Of a stretch of DNA of 64,000 nt, positions 24,297 through 34,416 are shown piece after piece. The DNA lies in the NCBI RefSeq assembly GCF_000384035.1, contig NZ_KB913024.1, forward strand, positions 501,317-565,316, written 5' to 3'. This stretch comes from Actinopolyspora mortivallis DSM 44261. GTDB lineage: Bacteria; Actinomycetota; Actinomycetes; Mycobacteriales; Pseudonocardiaceae. How positions within the stretch are numbered: the first letter of the stretch is position 1; each line of letters begins with the position of its first letter. The notes beneath the pieces are model-generated. The model was not told where the DNA came from. It did not search any database and saw nothing but the letters and a program-made list of their open reading frames with translations. The position numbers and the translations under genes are program-made.

Positions 24297-25336
24297 GCGT
24301 GTCCCGAACCCGTTCCGGCGGGGTGGGCACCACGTTGCTCTGGGTGTGCGGGCTGGTGCTGCTCACCCTGTCCGTGGCGTTCACCATCACGATCGGGCCC
24401 GCCGAGATCGCGGTGGGCAACGTCTGGGCGGTGGTGGGCGAGCACCTCGGTCTCGGCGACTCCGGGCTCTCCCTGATCCGCGAGGGGATCATCTGGAACC
24501 TGCGGCTGCCGCGCACGGTGCTGGCCGCCGTGTGTGGGGCCGGGCTCGGCCTGTGCGGAGTGGTGATGCAGGCCCTGCTGCGCAACCCGCTGGCCGATCC
24601 CTACGTACTCGGGATCTCCTCCGGGGCCTCCACCGGTGCGGTGGCGGTGGTGGTGCTGGGCGTGGGCAGCGGGGTGGCCACCCTCTCGCTGGGGGCCTTC
24701 CTCGGTTCGCTGTGCTCGTTCGTCCTCGTGCTGATGTTCGGCCACCTGGTGGGCAGCGCCCCGGACCGGATGATCCTGGCCGGAGTGGCCGCCATGCAGC
24801 TGTTCTCGGCGTTGACCTCCTTCATCGTGATGTCGGCCGCCGACGCGGAGCAGACCCGCAGTGTGCTGTTCTGGCTGCTCGGTTCGCTCGGCGGGACCGG
24901 CTGGGAGGAGGTGTGGCCCTGTCTGGTCGTGCTGCTGGTGGTGCTGGCGGTGTGCCTGCTCAAGGCCCCCGCCCTGGACGCGTTCACCTTCGGGCACGAC
25001 GCGGCCGCCGCGCTGGGGGTGTCGGTGACCAGGACCAGGACGTCGCTGCTGATCGCCACGGCGTTGCTCACGGCGACCCTGGTGAGTGCGGCCGGGGCCA
25101 TCGGTTTCGTGGGGTTGGTGCTGCCGCACGCGGCCCGGATGCTGGTGGGACCGGGCCACCGCAGGCTGCTGCCGACCACGGTGCTGGTGGGGGCGATCTT
25201 CCTGGTGTGGATCGACACCGTCGCCCGCACGATGCTCGATCCGCAGGAGATACCGGTGGGGGTGATGACCTCGTTGATCGGTGTTCCCGCCTTCGCGGTC
25301 GTCCTCTACCGCAGCCGCAAGACACGTCGATCCTGA
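24293..25336 (+). CDS. btuC: B12 importer permease, FecCD family
   Basis: The 347-residue protein has about ten membrane helices and FecCD hallmarks: LRLPRTVLAAVCGAGLGLCG, QALLRNPLADPYVLGISSGA, and IGFVGLVLPHAARMLVGPGH, the coupling region for the ATPase. It should form the membrane channel for cobalamin. ATG at 24293 overlaps the btuF stop. Siderophore permeases have the same fold; the riboswitch favours B12. Confidence 0.9.
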   Translation: MSVSRTRSGGVGTTLLWVCGLVLLTLSVAFTITIGPAEIAVGNVWAVVGEHLGLGDSGLSLIREGIIWNLRLPRTVLAAVCGAGLGLCGVVMQALLRNPLADPYVLGISSGASTGAVAVVVLGVGSGVATLSLGAFLGSLCSFVLVLMFGHLVGSAPDRMILAGVAAMQLFSALTSFIVMSAADAEQTRSVLFWLLGSLGGTGWEEVWPCLVVLLVVLAVCLLKAPALDAFTFGHDAAAALGVSVTRTRTSLLIATALLTATLVSAAGAIGFVGLVLPHAARMLVGPGHRRLLPTTVLVGAIFLVWIDTVARTMLDPQEIPVGVMTSLIGVPAFAVVLYRSRKTRRS

Positions 25337-25349
25337 CAGGAGCGCCAAC

Positions 25350-26147
25350 GTGGGACTGCGTGCCGAACGGGTCAGCTGGCGGGTGGGCGGTGAGCTCATC
25401 GTCGACGGGGTCAGTCTGGAGCCGGCACAGGGCGAGACCGTGGGGTTGCTCGGACCGAACGGCTCGGGCAAGTCGACCCTGCTGCGCCTGTTGTCCGGGG
25501 TCCGCCCCGCCTCGTCCGGGGTGGTCTCCCTCGACGACGTCCCCATCCAGCGGGTGGGGCGCAGGAACGTCGCCCGCCGGATCGGGGTCGTCGAGCAGCA
25601 GGCCGACACCGAGGTGGACATGACGGTCCACGAGGTGGTCGGCCTCGGACGGGTCCCGCACCGGCGCCCCTGGGCGGGGGAGACGGCCGAGGACGAACGC
25701 GCGGTGCGTTCCGCGCTGGAAAGCACCGGCCTGGCGGACAAGGAGGGTCGTTGCTGGCACACCCTCTCCGGAGGGGAGCGCCAGCGGGTCCAGATCGCGC
25801 GGGCGCTGGCCCAGCAACCCCGGGAGCTGCTGCTCGACGAGCCGACCAACCATCTGGACATCCGTCACCAGCTGGAGCTGCTGGGGCTGGTGGTCCGGCT
25901 TCCGGTCACCAGTGTGCTGGCCCTGCACGACCTGAACCTGGCCGCCATGTTCTGCGACAGGCTGCTGGTGCTGCGGCAGGGGCGTGCCGTGGTGGCGGGA
26001 ACCCCCGGCGAGGTGCTCACCCCCGAACTGGTCGCCGAGGTCTACGGCGTGCGGGCCGAGGTGACCGCAGACGGCCCCGAGGGCCGTCCCTCGGTCCGTT
26101 TCCTGCCGGGGGAGCCGGTGGAGCAGGGCACCGCTTCCAGGGGGTGA
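25350..26147 (+). CDS. btuD: B12 importer ATPase
   Basis: A 265-residue ABC ATPase with Walker A GPNGSGKST, signature LSGGERQRV, Walker B LLLDEPTNHLD and the switch His in LALHDLNLA. The GTG at 25350 has AGGAG about seven bases upstream; the open frame continues 69 bases further up inside btuC without a better start. It energises BtuC for corrinoid import and is the last gene of the riboswitch-controlled operon. Confidence 0.9.
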   Translation: MGLRAERVSWRVGGELIVDGVSLEPAQGETVGLLGPNGSGKSTLLRLLSGVRPASSGVVSLDDVPIQRVGRRNVARRIGVVEQQADTEVDMTVHEVVGLGRVPHRRPWAGETAEDERAVRSALESTGLADKEGRCWHTLSGGERQRVQIARALAQQPRELLLDEPTNHLDIRHQLELLGLVVRLPVTSVLALHDLNLAAMFCDRLLVLRQGRAVVAGTPGEVLTPELVAEVYGVRAEVTADGPEGRPSVRFLPGEPVEQGTASRG

Positions 26148-26454
26148 ACGTCCCCGTGGGCTCGTTCACACCGGGCCCGCGCTGTGGCCATCCGCCGTGG
26201 CGCTGCCCGCCTCGTCGACCGGCCTGCCGGTCTCGTCGAAGGCCTGGCTCGCGCCGGGGAAGCTGACCGTGTCCCGCACGGTCGTCGCGCGCATCCCGGC
26301 GAAGACCCGGCGCGGGTTCTGCACGGTGTGCAGACCGCCCGCCCGTCGTGATCGGACGTGGCCGTGGGATCCTGGCAGGCTGAGCCCTGTGGACGGGGGG
26401 CGGTTGTACAGGTGAGGCCCGGGAGCGCGCCGGGCGACTACCAGGAGTGAACGA
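26148..26454. other. Intergenic region before yidC
   Basis: No gene supported. A short plus-strand frame (26197-26415) lacks a ribosome site. The last 60 bases contain GTTGTACAGGTGAGG and the ribosome site CCAGGAGTGA used by the downstream gene. Confidence 0.5.
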
Positions 26455-27570
26455 GTGGCGGACTTCTTCGGCTTCATCCTCTACCCGGTGTCGATCATCC
26501 TGTGGTTCTGGCACGCGGTCTTCGGCACGCTGTTCGGGAAGGACCAGGGCATCAGCTGGGTGCTCGCCGTCTTCTTCCTGGTGTTCACGCTTCGTGTTCT
26601 GCTGATCAAGCCGGCACTGAGCCAGATCCGGGCGGGGCGCAAGATGCAGAAGTTCGCCCCGCAGATGCAGAAGATCCGCGAGAAGTACAAGAACGACCGC
26701 CAGAAGATGATGCAGGAGATGCAGAAGCTGCAGTCCGAGCAGGGGGTGAACCCGCTCGGCGGCTGCCTTCCGGCACTCGTGCAGATCCCGGTCTTTCTGA
26801 GCCTGTTCCACGTGCTGCGGAGCTTCAGCCCCGACTCGGACAGCAACTTCTTCTTCGACAAGGAGGGCGTCCAGTCCTTCATCAACGCCGACATCTTCGG
26901 GGCCAAGCTGTCCAACACGATCATCCAGCCCGAGAGCGTGCTGGAACGGTTCGGCACCAGCAGGCCGGACATGATCGCGGTCGGTATCCCGCTGATGATC
27001 GTCGCCTCGGTGGCCACCTTCTTCACCATGCGGATGTCGCTCAAGCGGCAGTCCGACGCGGCCATGGCCAACCCCCAGAGCGCGATGATGGGCAAGGTCA
27101 TGATGTATCTCGCCCCGATCGGTGCGCTGGTCTCCGGGTGGTTCCTGCCGATCGCGGTGCTGTTCTACTGGCTGGCCAACAACGTCTGGACGCTGGGCCA
27201 GCAGCACTTCCTCACCAACAAGGTGGACCGGGAGGAACAGCGTCAGAAGGAACGCGAACTCGCGGCGAAGAAGGAGACTCCCCGTCCCAAACCGGGCCAG
27301 AAACCCGACCGGTCCGGCAGGGCCACGTCCGGTTCGCGGGGTGACGACGGCGAGGAGCAGTCCGCGAACGGCACCGCGACCTCCCTGGAGCAAGGAGAGC
27401 GGTCCGAGTCCTCCGGGGCGAAGTCCGCTCCCGACGGAAGGGCCAACGGCAAGACGTCCGCGGGCGGCAACAAACCCGCCGGTGGCTCCTCCGGGAAGAA
27501 ACGTCCACAGCAGAAGAAGCGCTCCGGCAAGCAGGGGGCCAGCCAACGCGGCCAGAAGAAACGCCGTTGA
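26455..27570 (+). CDS. yidC: YidC/Oxa1-family membrane protein insertase, stand-alone copy
   Basis: The 371-residue protein has the short Gram-positive YidC layout: N-terminal hydrophobic helix (FFGFILYPVSIILWFWHAVF), a helix containing the insertase Arg (FTLRVLLIKPAL), a charged coiled hairpin (MQKIREKYKNDRQKMMQEMQ), and three later helices (GCLPALVQIPVFLSLFHVLR; WLANNVWTLGQQHF). The C-terminal 110 residues are Lys/Arg/Gly/Ser-rich, suited to ribosome contact. The usual actinomycete yidC lies beside rnpA, rpmH and jag near the origin; none is here, so this may be a second copy. The GTG at 26455 follows CCAGGAG. Confidence 0.85.
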   Translation: MADFFGFILYPVSIILWFWHAVFGTLFGKDQGISWVLAVFFLVFTLRVLLIKPALSQIRAGRKMQKFAPQMQKIREKYKNDRQKMMQEMQKLQSEQGVNPLGGCLPALVQIPVFLSLFHVLRSFSPDSDSNFFFDKEGVQSFINADIFGAKLSNTIIQPESVLERFGTSRPDMIAVGIPLMIVASVATFFTMRMSLKRQSDAAMANPQSAMMGKVMMYLAPIGALVSGWFLPIAVLFYWLANNVWTLGQQHFLTNKVDREEQRQKERELAAKKETPRPKPGQKPDRSGRATSGSRGDDGEEQSANGTATSLEQGERSESSGAKSAPDGRANGKTSAGGNKPAGGSSGKKRPQQKKRSGKQGASQRGQKKRR

Positions 27571-27724
27571 CGCGTGTGATGTTCGACACTTTCGCGTCGA
27601 TCGGGTGGGACTGTGGGATCCTGTGGTCGAACGAGAGTAAAGTGCTTTTTACGTGAGTCGGGAACCGATCACGGATCCCGATCGTTGTGACGGGTGACGG
27701 CGTAGGCACGCCCGGGAGGATGAG

Positions 27725-28519
27725 TTGCGCACAAGCAGTAATCCCGCGTTCAAGAACCTGCCCAAGGGCGGGTACGCGGACTTCAACTACGGCCAGCCCC
27801 CCGGGGGCTCGTTCGGTGGCGGACAGGCGCCCACGGCCCCCACGCAGGCCGGACGTCCGCTGACCATCGACGATGTCGTGACCAAGACGGCCATCACGCT
27901 GGCGATCACGATCGGCACGGCCGCGGCCACCTACATCATCGGCGGCCCGCAGTCCATGGCGCTGGTGTTGCCCGCCGCGATCGTCGGGTTCGTGCTGGCG
28001 CTGGTCAACGTCTTCAAGAAGAAGGTCAGCCCCGCGCTGGTCATCGCCTACGCGGCGGTCGAGGGTGTCTTCCTCGGCGGGATCAGCTACATGTTCGCCG
28101 CGCTGGTGGGCAGCTCGGGCATCATCATGCAGGCCATCGCCGGCACCATGGGGGTGTTCGCCGCGATGCTGGTGGTCTACAAGACCGGGGCCATCCGGGT
28201 GACCCCCAAGCTGACCAAGTGGGTCATCGGAGCCGCGGCGGGTGCCTTCACGCTGATGCTGATCAACCTCGTCGCCGGTTTCTTCGTCGAGGGCGGCCTC
28301 GGCCTCCGCGACGGCGGGCTGCTGGCCATCGGCTTCAGCCTGCTGTGCATCGGCATCGCCGCCTTCGTCTTCCTGCTGGACTTCGACGAGGCCGACCGGG
28401 CCATCAAGAGCGGGGTGGACGCCCGGGTCTCCTGGTACATCGCCTTCAGCCTGATGGTGACGCTGATCTGGCTCTACCTGGAGATCCTGCGGCTGCTGTC
28501 CTACCTGCAGAACGACTGA
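27725..28519 (+). CDS. Bax inhibitor-1/YccA-family membrane protein
   Basis: The 264-residue protein begins with a Gly/Pro-rich cytoplasmic tail (about 50 residues) and then has seven membrane helices. The family's acidic pore residues are visible in FVFLLDFDEADR. Members are implicated in calcium leak or membrane-protein homeostasis, but no bacterial role is settled. TTG at 27725 has GGGAGGATGAG upstream. A perfect terminator follows at 28613. Confidence 0.85.
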   Translation: MRTSSNPAFKNLPKGGYADFNYGQPPGGSFGGGQAPTAPTQAGRPLTIDDVVTKTAITLAITIGTAAATYIIGGPQSMALVLPAAIVGFVLALVNVFKKKVSPALVIAYAAVEGVFLGGISYMFAALVGSSGIIMQAIAGTMGVFAAMLVVYKTGAIRVTPKLTKWVIGAAAGAFTLMLINLVAGFFVEGGLGLRDGGLLAIGFSLLCIGIAAFVFLLDFDEADRAIKSGVDARVSWYIAFSLMVTLIWLYLEILRLLSYLQND

Positions 28520-28612
28520 GCCAAGCTCAGCCGTGGTCGTCGGGCGGCTGCCCCGAAGGAGCACCCCGGCGACGACCGGTTCCCGGGCGGGAACCTCCCG
28601 GACGGACGAGAA

Positions 28613-28651
28613 CGGCGCCTGCCGACGTGTGTGAGACGTCGGCAGGCGCCG
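28613..28651. terminator. Bidirectional terminator
   Basis: CGGCGCCTGCCGACGT (28613-28628) and ACGTCGGCAGGCGCCG (28636-28651) form a perfect 16-bp stem with loop GTGTGAG. It lies between the convergent Bax-inhibitor-1 and thiolase genes. Confidence 0.88.
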
Positions 28652-28676
28652 TCGTGTGTCACGGCCCGTGCCGGGC

Positions 28677-29897
28677 TCAGCCGAGGCGCTCCAGGACCAT
28701 GGCCATGCCCTGGCCGCCGCCGACGCACATCGTCTCCAGACCGAACCGCTTGTCGTGGAAGCTCAGCGAGTTCAGCAGGGTGGTGGTGATCCGGGCCCCG
28801 GTCATCCCGAAGGGATGTCCCACGGCGATGGCCCCGCCGTTGACGTTGAGTTTCTCCAGCGGGATCCCCAGTTCCCGGTAGGAGGGGATCACCTGGGCGG
28901 CGAAGGCCTCGTTGATCTCCACCAGGTCGATGTCGTCGATGCCCATGCCCGCCCGGTGCAGGGCCTGCCGGGAGGCGTCCACGGGCCCGAGTCCCATGAT
29001 CTCCGGGGACAGCGCCGAGACGCCGGTGGAGACGATGCGTGCCAGCGGGGTGAGCCCGAGCCGCTCGGCCTTGCGGTCGCTCATGATGACCAGCGCGGCG
29101 GCCCCGTCGTTGAGCGGGCAGGCGTTCGCCGCGGTCACCCGGCCGTCCGGACGGAACACCGGCTTGAGCCCGGCCACCGACTCCTTGGTCACACCGGCGC
29201 GCGGGCCGTCGTCGGCGCTGACGACCGTGCCCGAGGGGGTGGTCACCGGGGTGATCTCCCGCTCCCAGAAGCCGTTGGCGATGGCCTTCTCCGCGAGGTT
29301 CTGCGAACGCACCCCGAACTCGTCCATCTCCTCCCTGCTGATCCCCTTGGCCCGGGCCAGGTTCTCGGCGGTCTGCCCCATGGGGATGTAGACGTCCGGG
29401 AGCTTGTCGAACTCGCGGGGGTCGGTCCAGTGTTCGGCGCCCTGTTCCCCGGTTTCCCTGGTGCGCTGCTGGGCCTCGTCGAACAGCGGGTTGGTGGTCT
29501 CCGGCAGGGAGTCGGAGCTGCCCTTCTCGAACCGGGAGACCGTCTCCACACCGGCGCTGACGAACACGTCACCCTCGCCGGCCCGGATGGCGTGGAGGGC
29601 CATCCGGGTGGTCTGCAGGCTGGAGGAGCAGTAGCGGGTGACCGTGGTCCCGGGCAGGTGGTCGTAGCCGAGCAGCACCGCGACCACCCGTGCCATGTTG
29701 AATCCCTGTTCCCCACCGGGAAGCCCGCAGCCGAGCATCAGGTCGTCGATCTCGGCGGGGTCCAGTTCGGGCACCTTGTCCAGCGCGGCCCGCACCATCT
29801 GGGCGGTCAGGTCGTCCGGACGCATGTCCACCAGGGAGCCCTTGCCCGCGCGGCCGATGGGGGAACGCGCGGTCGCGACGATGACTGCTTCGGGCAT
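28677..29897 (-). CDS. Acetyl-CoA acetyltransferase (thiolase)
   Basis: The 406-residue thiolase has the acylated Cys in TRYCSSSLQTT, the His in GGAIAVGHPFGMTGAR and the second catalytic Cys in CVGGGQGMA. It should catalyse reversible condensation or cleavage of acyl-CoA. The ATG at 29897 has AAGGAG seven bases upstream. Its place beside the SGNH hydrolase and cbs matches M. tuberculosis fadA3 (Rv1074c); the chain-length preference cannot be read from sequence. Confidence 0.9.
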   Translation of the reverse strand: MPEAVIVATARSPIGRAGKGSLVDMRPDDLTAQMVRAALDKVPELDPAEIDDLMLGCGLPGGEQGFNMARVVAVLLGYDHLPGTTVTRYCSSSLQTTRMALHAIRAGEGDVFVSAGVETVSRFEKGSSDSLPETTNPLFDEAQQRTRETGEQGAEHWTDPREFDKLPDVYIPMGQTAENLARAKGISREEMDEFGVRSQNLAEKAIANGFWEREITPVTTPSGTVVSADDGPRAGVTKESVAGLKPVFRPDGRVTAANACPLNDGAAALVIMSDRKAERLGLTPLARIVSTGVSALSPEIMGLGPVDASRQALHRAGMGIDDIDLVEINEAFAAQVIPSYRELGIPLEKLNVNGGAIAVGHPFGMTGARITTTLLNSLSFHDKRFGLETMCVGGGQGMAMVLERLG

Positions 29898-30127
29898 GGG
29901 GTGACTCCTTCGCGTCGTGTTCGTGCTCTGGTGTGTCGTGTGGGCGAAAGGGCGGGGCCCACCCGGACGCTCGGAGGGCAGAGCGGCCAGGGCGAGCACC
30001 GTGCGGTCCCACACGGGGATGTGCTCACCCTAGGCGGTGATCCGCCGTTGTCACGGTGACCGCACTCACCCTACCCCCGTTGACCGACCGGATGGTACGC
30101 CAGCTCAAAGGTGCTTCGGTGGATCGT

Positions 30128-31054
30128 TCAGGAATCAGCCGGTTTCGTGCGCGATCCCCAGCGCAGGTTCAGCCGGGCAACGAGGCGACGGGTCGGCCGA
30201 CGGGCCTCCACCGCCTCCGACCGGCGGGGGGCACTGGGCACCGGGGCGCCCTGCCAGGCCCCGATCGCGTCGCACAGGGTGGGCAGCAACAGCTCGGTGG
30301 CCATCTCGTATCCGGCCGCGGAGGGATGGAACCGATCCGGGCCGAACAGCTCCACCGGACGGGTGAGGAACTCGGGGGAGAGCAGGTCGGCGAGGGGGAC
30401 AGCGTGTCCTCCGGCGCGCTCCACCGCCCGGCGTTGTTCCCTGGCCAGCAGAAGGCTGTAACGACGCGCCACGGAACGCAGCGGCTGGGGAATGGGGCGG
30501 ATGGCCCCCAGGTCGGGACACGTGCCCACCACCACGGCCGTGCCCGCCCGCGTCATCTCGGTCACGGCCTCCTCCAGCAGGCGAACACTGGTGCCGATCG
30601 GCACCCTGGTGGTGACGTCGTTGACCCCGATCAGCACCAACGCCAGCCGGGGCGGCTCCCGCAGCACCGTCTCCACCTGCCGGGCCAGTTCTCTGCTGGT
30701 GGAGCCCACCACCGCGTGGGTGCGCAGCACCACCGGTCGTTCCAGCTCTTCGGCCAGGCCCTCGGCCAGACGAGCCCCGGGCAGTTCCCGGGGAAGTTCG
30801 ACTCCCAGACCGGCGGCGGAGGAGTCCCCCAGCACGGCGAAATCCAGCGCGGGCTCCGAGGAGGCGTGCGCCCGTCCCGTCGCGTCGGTGGGCAGGTACG
30901 TTCCGTCGGCGTTCGGGGGTTCCGCCGTGGGCAGGCCGATGACACGGCGCGCGTGCCTGGACTGGCCACTGAGCAGACCGTAGAGAGCTCCGGACAGGCC
31001 GCCGACGGAGGCGGCGCCGATGGCGGCGACCCTCAACAGTCGCGCAGCGATCAT
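30128..31054 (-). CDS. SGNH/GDSL-family hydrolase, probably exported
   Basis: The 308-residue protein has an N-terminal hydrophobic helix (AIGAASVGGLSGALYGLLSG) and the SGNH blocks: GDSSAAG with Ser near residue 79, VLIGVNDVT with Asn, and DRFHPSAAGY with the Asp-His pair. It should hydrolyse ester bonds at or outside the membrane. ATG at 31054 has GGGAGG upstream. Gene order matches Rv1075c next to cbs. Divergent from cbs. Confidence 0.85.
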   Translation of the reverse strand: MIAARLLRVAAIGAASVGGLSGALYGLLSGQSRHARRVIGLPTAEPPNADGTYLPTDATGRAHASSEPALDFAVLGDSSAAGLGVELPRELPGARLAEGLAEELERPVVLRTHAVVGSTSRELARQVETVLREPPRLALVLIGVNDVTTRVPIGTSVRLLEEAVTEMTRAGTAVVVGTCPDLGAIRPIPQPLRSVARRYSLLLAREQRRAVERAGGHAVPLADLLSPEFLTRPVELFGPDRFHPSAAGYEMATELLLPTLCDAIGAWQGAPVPSAPRRSEAVEARRPTRRLVARLNLRWGSRTKPADS

Positions 31055-31376
31055 CGTTGCCTCCCTGCGGTTCGTGCGGAAACCCCGCGAGCCGCTTCCC
31101 GGCATGGTCACTCCGCGCTGGTCGTTTCGCACGTGCTCGCAGCCGGGTCGCGGGGAGGAAGATCGTGCTCCCCGCTAGGAACATCGTTCGTTTCCCGCCT
31201 CCGGTTAACCCGCCGCCAGGGTGTTTCGGCAAGCCGGGCACGAGCACGGTCCGACCGTCGGGGGCACCCCGGCGCGAGCACGCGCGGGCCTATCGGGAGA
31301 CTGCCAGGGAAGCAGCCGGTCCCTGTGGGGAACCGGTGACACCCAGCGCGAGGCGCCGAGTCTAGGAGGGACCGCC

Positions 31377-32744
31377 GTGGACTACGTCGAGCACGTGGCC
31401 GATCTCGTCGGCAACACACCGTTGGTGAGGTTGAACTCGCTGACGCGGGGGCTGAGCACGCCGGTGCTGGCCAAGGTCGAGTACTTCAACCCGGGCGGCA
31501 GCGTCAAGGACCGGATCGCCGAGCGCATGATCGAAGCCGCCGAGGCCTCCGGCGAGTTGCCTCCCGGCGGGACGATCGTGGAACCCACCTCGGGCAACAC
31601 CGGGGTGGGACTGGCGATGATCGCCCAGCGCAAGGGCTACCGCTGTGTCTTCGTCTGCCCGGACAAGGTCAGCGAGGACAAGCGCAACGTGCTGGAGGCC
31701 TACGGAGCGGAGGTCGTGGTCTGCCCGACCGCGGTTCCCCCCGAGCACGAGGACTCCTACTACAGCGTGTCGGACCGGCTGGCCGCCCAGGAGGGCCACT
31801 GGAAGCCGAACCAGTACAACAACCTCTCCAACCCCGAGTCCCACTACCACTCCACGGGCCCGGAGATCTGGGAGCAGACCGAGGGGAGGGTGACGCACTT
31901 CGTCGCCGGTATCGGAACCGGCGGGACGATCTCGGGGGTCGGGCGCTACCTGAAGGAGGTCTCCGACGGCAGGGTCCGCATCGTCGGGGTGGACCCGGAG
32001 GGTTCGGTGTACTCGGGAGGCAGGGGACGCCCCTATCTGGTCGAGGGGGTGGGCGAGGACTTCTGGCCGACCACCTACGACCGGGAGATCTGCGACGAGA
32101 TCGTGTCCGTGTCGGACGCGGACTCGTTCCGCACGACCCGGGAGTTGGCCCAGCGGGAGGCCCTGTTGGTCGGTGGCTCGTGCGGTATGGCCGCGCTCGG
32201 GGCGCTGCGCGTGGCGGAGCGGGCGAATCCGGACGACGTGATCGTGGTGCTGCTGCCCGACAGCGGGCGCGGATACCTCACCAAGGTGTTCAACGACTCG
32301 TGGATGGCCTCCTACGGCTTCCTCTCCCCGGACCACGGCGGCGGCTCCATCGGAGACGTGCTCAGGCGCAAGGACGGGACGCTGCCCGAACTGGTGCACG
32401 TCCATCCGAACGAGACGGTCGCCGAGGCGGTGGCCATTCTGCGCGAGTTCAGTGTTTCCCAGATGCCGGTGGTCAACGCCGAACCCCCGATCATGGCGGC
32501 CGAGGTCGCCGGCGCCGTCAACGAGCGGGACCTGCTGGACGAGTTGTTCGCCGGAAGAGCCAATCTCGCCGACCGCGTGGAGACGCACATGTCGGCTCCG
32601 CTGCCGAGCATCGGCGCGGGCGAGGACATCACCTCGGCCATGAAGGCACTGCGCAACGCCGACGGGGCGATGGTGCTCATGGACGGCAAACCCGCCGGGG
32701 TGGTTACCAGGCAGGACGTGCTCGCCTTTATCGCAGGGCGGTGA
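31377..32744 (+). CDS. cbs: Cystathionine beta-synthase
   Basis: The 455-residue enzyme joins a PLP domain (Schiff-base Lys in FNPGGSVKDRIA; phosphate loop GIGTGGTISG; EPTSGNTGVG) to two C-terminal CBS domains of about 55 residues each, which may bind adenosyl ligands. It condenses homocysteine and serine into cystathionine, the first step of reverse transsulfuration; metB is two genes downstream. I chose GTG 31377 because AGGAGGG lies just upstream. Confidence 0.92.
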   Translation: MDYVEHVADLVGNTPLVRLNSLTRGLSTPVLAKVEYFNPGGSVKDRIAERMIEAAEASGELPPGGTIVEPTSGNTGVGLAMIAQRKGYRCVFVCPDKVSEDKRNVLEAYGAEVVVCPTAVPPEHEDSYYSVSDRLAAQEGHWKPNQYNNLSNPESHYHSTGPEIWEQTEGRVTHFVAGIGTGGTISGVGRYLKEVSDGRVRIVGVDPEGSVYSGGRGRPYLVEGVGEDFWPTTYDREICDEIVSVSDADSFRTTRELAQREALLVGGSCGMAALGALRVAERANPDDVIVVLLPDSGRGYLTKVFNDSWMASYGFLSPDHGGGSIGDVLRRKDGTLPELVHVHPNETVAEAVAILREFSVSQMPVVNAEPPIMAAEVAGAVNERDLLDELFAGRANLADRVETHMSAPLPSIGAGEDITSAMKALRNADGAMVLMDGKPAGVVTRQDVLAFIAGR

Positions 32745-32839
32745 GATTCTGTTACACATCGCCCGTGACGCTTCGCGCGGTCGGTTAGCGTAGGCGTGTA
32801 CACACCCAGGTTCGTGCCCCAGGGGATAGGAGAAACCCG

Positions 32840-34141
32840 ATGAGCTCCCCGCAGCCACCCGAAGGTCAGCAGCCGGACGGCTCCGCGGAACAGCAGTCCG
32901 GCTCCGCCAACACCGAGGAGCCCACTCCCAACTCGACGCAGATGATCTCCTCGCGCATGGATCCGCACCAGTCGCAGGACCAGGACGCGGGGCAGCGCAA
33001 CGACCACAGTTCCGGTTCGGACTCCACCCAGGTCGTCAATCCGGCCGAGGCCATGCGGCAGATGGAGCAGGACTCCCAGCCTTCACCGGCCGGTCAGGAG
33101 GGTGGCGGGGCGACCCAGGTCGTTCCGCCGTCGATGCAGCCGCCGCAGCCCATGTACGAGCAGCCCGGTCTGGGTGCTCAGCCCGGCGCGCAGGCCCAGC
33201 CGGGTATGACGAACCAGCCGTGGGGACAGGAACAACCCGGCATGGCGGGACAGCCCTGGGCGCAGGGCCAGCCCGGGATGCCGCCTCAACCGGGTATGGC
33301 GGGGCAGCCGGGAACCCCGAGCGGTGGTTTCCCCGCTCCCGGCCCGGGACAGCCCGGTGCTTACGGTGCACCCGCCCCACAGCCCGGCCAGTTTCCGGGC
33401 GGACCGCAGCAGTCCTCCTCCAGCAAGGGGCTGGCCCAGGGGGCGGCCTGGACCGGTATAGGGCTCGGCGGTTTGACCGCGATCCTCGTACTGATCGGGA
33501 TTTTCGGCTTCCTCAGCATGGCCAACCAGGTCTCTCAGACCTCCCAACAGCTCAGTGAGCAGTACGGGGTCGAGATGCCGGATCTGCCGCCCACCGGACT
33601 GTTCGTCACCCTCGGCCTGCTGCAACTCGTCGGTTCCCTGGCGCTGGTCGTGGCCGGAATCCTCATCCTGCAGCGCAAGCAGTTCGCCCCGTTCGTCATG
33701 GTCGGCGGGTCCGGGGTTCTCGCGCTCGGTGTGGTGATCAATTGGTTCGTCTACACGTTCACCGCAATCGGGATAGTCTCCATCCTGTTCGCCGCGGTTC
33801 CCGCTGTGTTGGCCATGCTGCCTCCCACCAGGTCCTACCTGAGTGGTGCGGCGGTTCCCGCCGCTCCCGGTGGTTACGGCCAGCCTCCGATGCCGGGACA
33901 ACCGATGCCGGGTCAGCCCGGTATGCCCGCCGGACAGCCCCCGGGGTATCCCGTGGCGGGGCAGCCGGGTCAGCCCATGCCCGGACAGCCCCAGGCTGGC
34001 CAGCCCATGCCCGGGCAGCAGCCGTTTCCCGGGCAACCCTACGGACAGCCCTACGGCCAGCCCTACGGGCAACCGCAGCCGCCCTACGGACAACCGGGTG
34101 GCTACCCGCAGCAGCCCGGTCAGCAGCCGCCGCAGTGGTGA
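32840..34141 (+). CDS. Proline-rich membrane protein, Pra-like (Rv1078 position)
   Basis: The 433-residue protein has a Gln/Pro/Gly-rich N-terminal half with repeated QPGM units, four membrane helices between residues about 200 and 340 (first [20 protein letters not shown]), and a C-terminal tail of GQPMPGQP and YGQP repeats. It occupies the place of the M. tuberculosis proline-rich antigen gene between cbs and metB. Function unknown; the tails may interact with other envelope proteins. Confidence 0.8.
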   Translation: MSSPQPPEGQQPDGSAEQQSGSANTEEPTPNSTQMISSRMDPHQSQDQDAGQRNDHSSGSDSTQVVNPAEAMRQMEQDSQPSPAGQEGGGATQVVPPSMQPPQPMYEQPGLGAQPGAQAQPGMTNQPWGQEQPGMAGQPWAQGQPGMPPQPGMAGQPGTPSGGFPAPGPGQPGAYGAPAPQPGQFPGGPQQSSSSKGLAQGAAWTGIGLGGLTAILVLIGIFGFLSMANQVSQTSQQLSEQYGVEMPDLPPTGLFVTLGLLQLVGSLALVVAGILILQRKQFAPFVMVGGSGVLALGVVINWFVYTFTAIGIVSILFAAVPAVLAMLPPTRSYLSGAAVPAAPGGYGQPPMPGQPMPGQPGMPAGQPPGYPVAGQPGQPMPGQPQAGQPMPGQQPFPGQPYGQPYGQPYGQPQPPYGQPGGYPQQPGQQPPQW

Positions 34142-34416
34142 GGGGCGGCGCGTCCGTTCGTGCCCGCACTGTGGTGGCGCCGTGACCGCGAAGCCCGTAG
34201 TCGGATCGGGCGGAGGAACGTGTGCCCACCACAACCCCAGGACGGACAGCACCGCGGATCGGCGGGCCACGCTGAGCGGCCAGTGGGGGAATCCCCCGGC
34301 GCGCCGACGTCCGGTGACGGAACGGGCGCAAACGCTCCTTCCGGCGGCCCACGGGTCTCCGGAAGGAGCGAAAGCGGGTGCGTTCGGACGAGCCTGTGAC
34401 GAGTAGAGTTCCCGGC

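Noticed and set aside
26017-27546. 509-codon open frame antisense to yidC
   Set aside because: Composition is His/Arg/Gln-rich with no domain; yidC on the other strand has clear motifs and a ribosome site.
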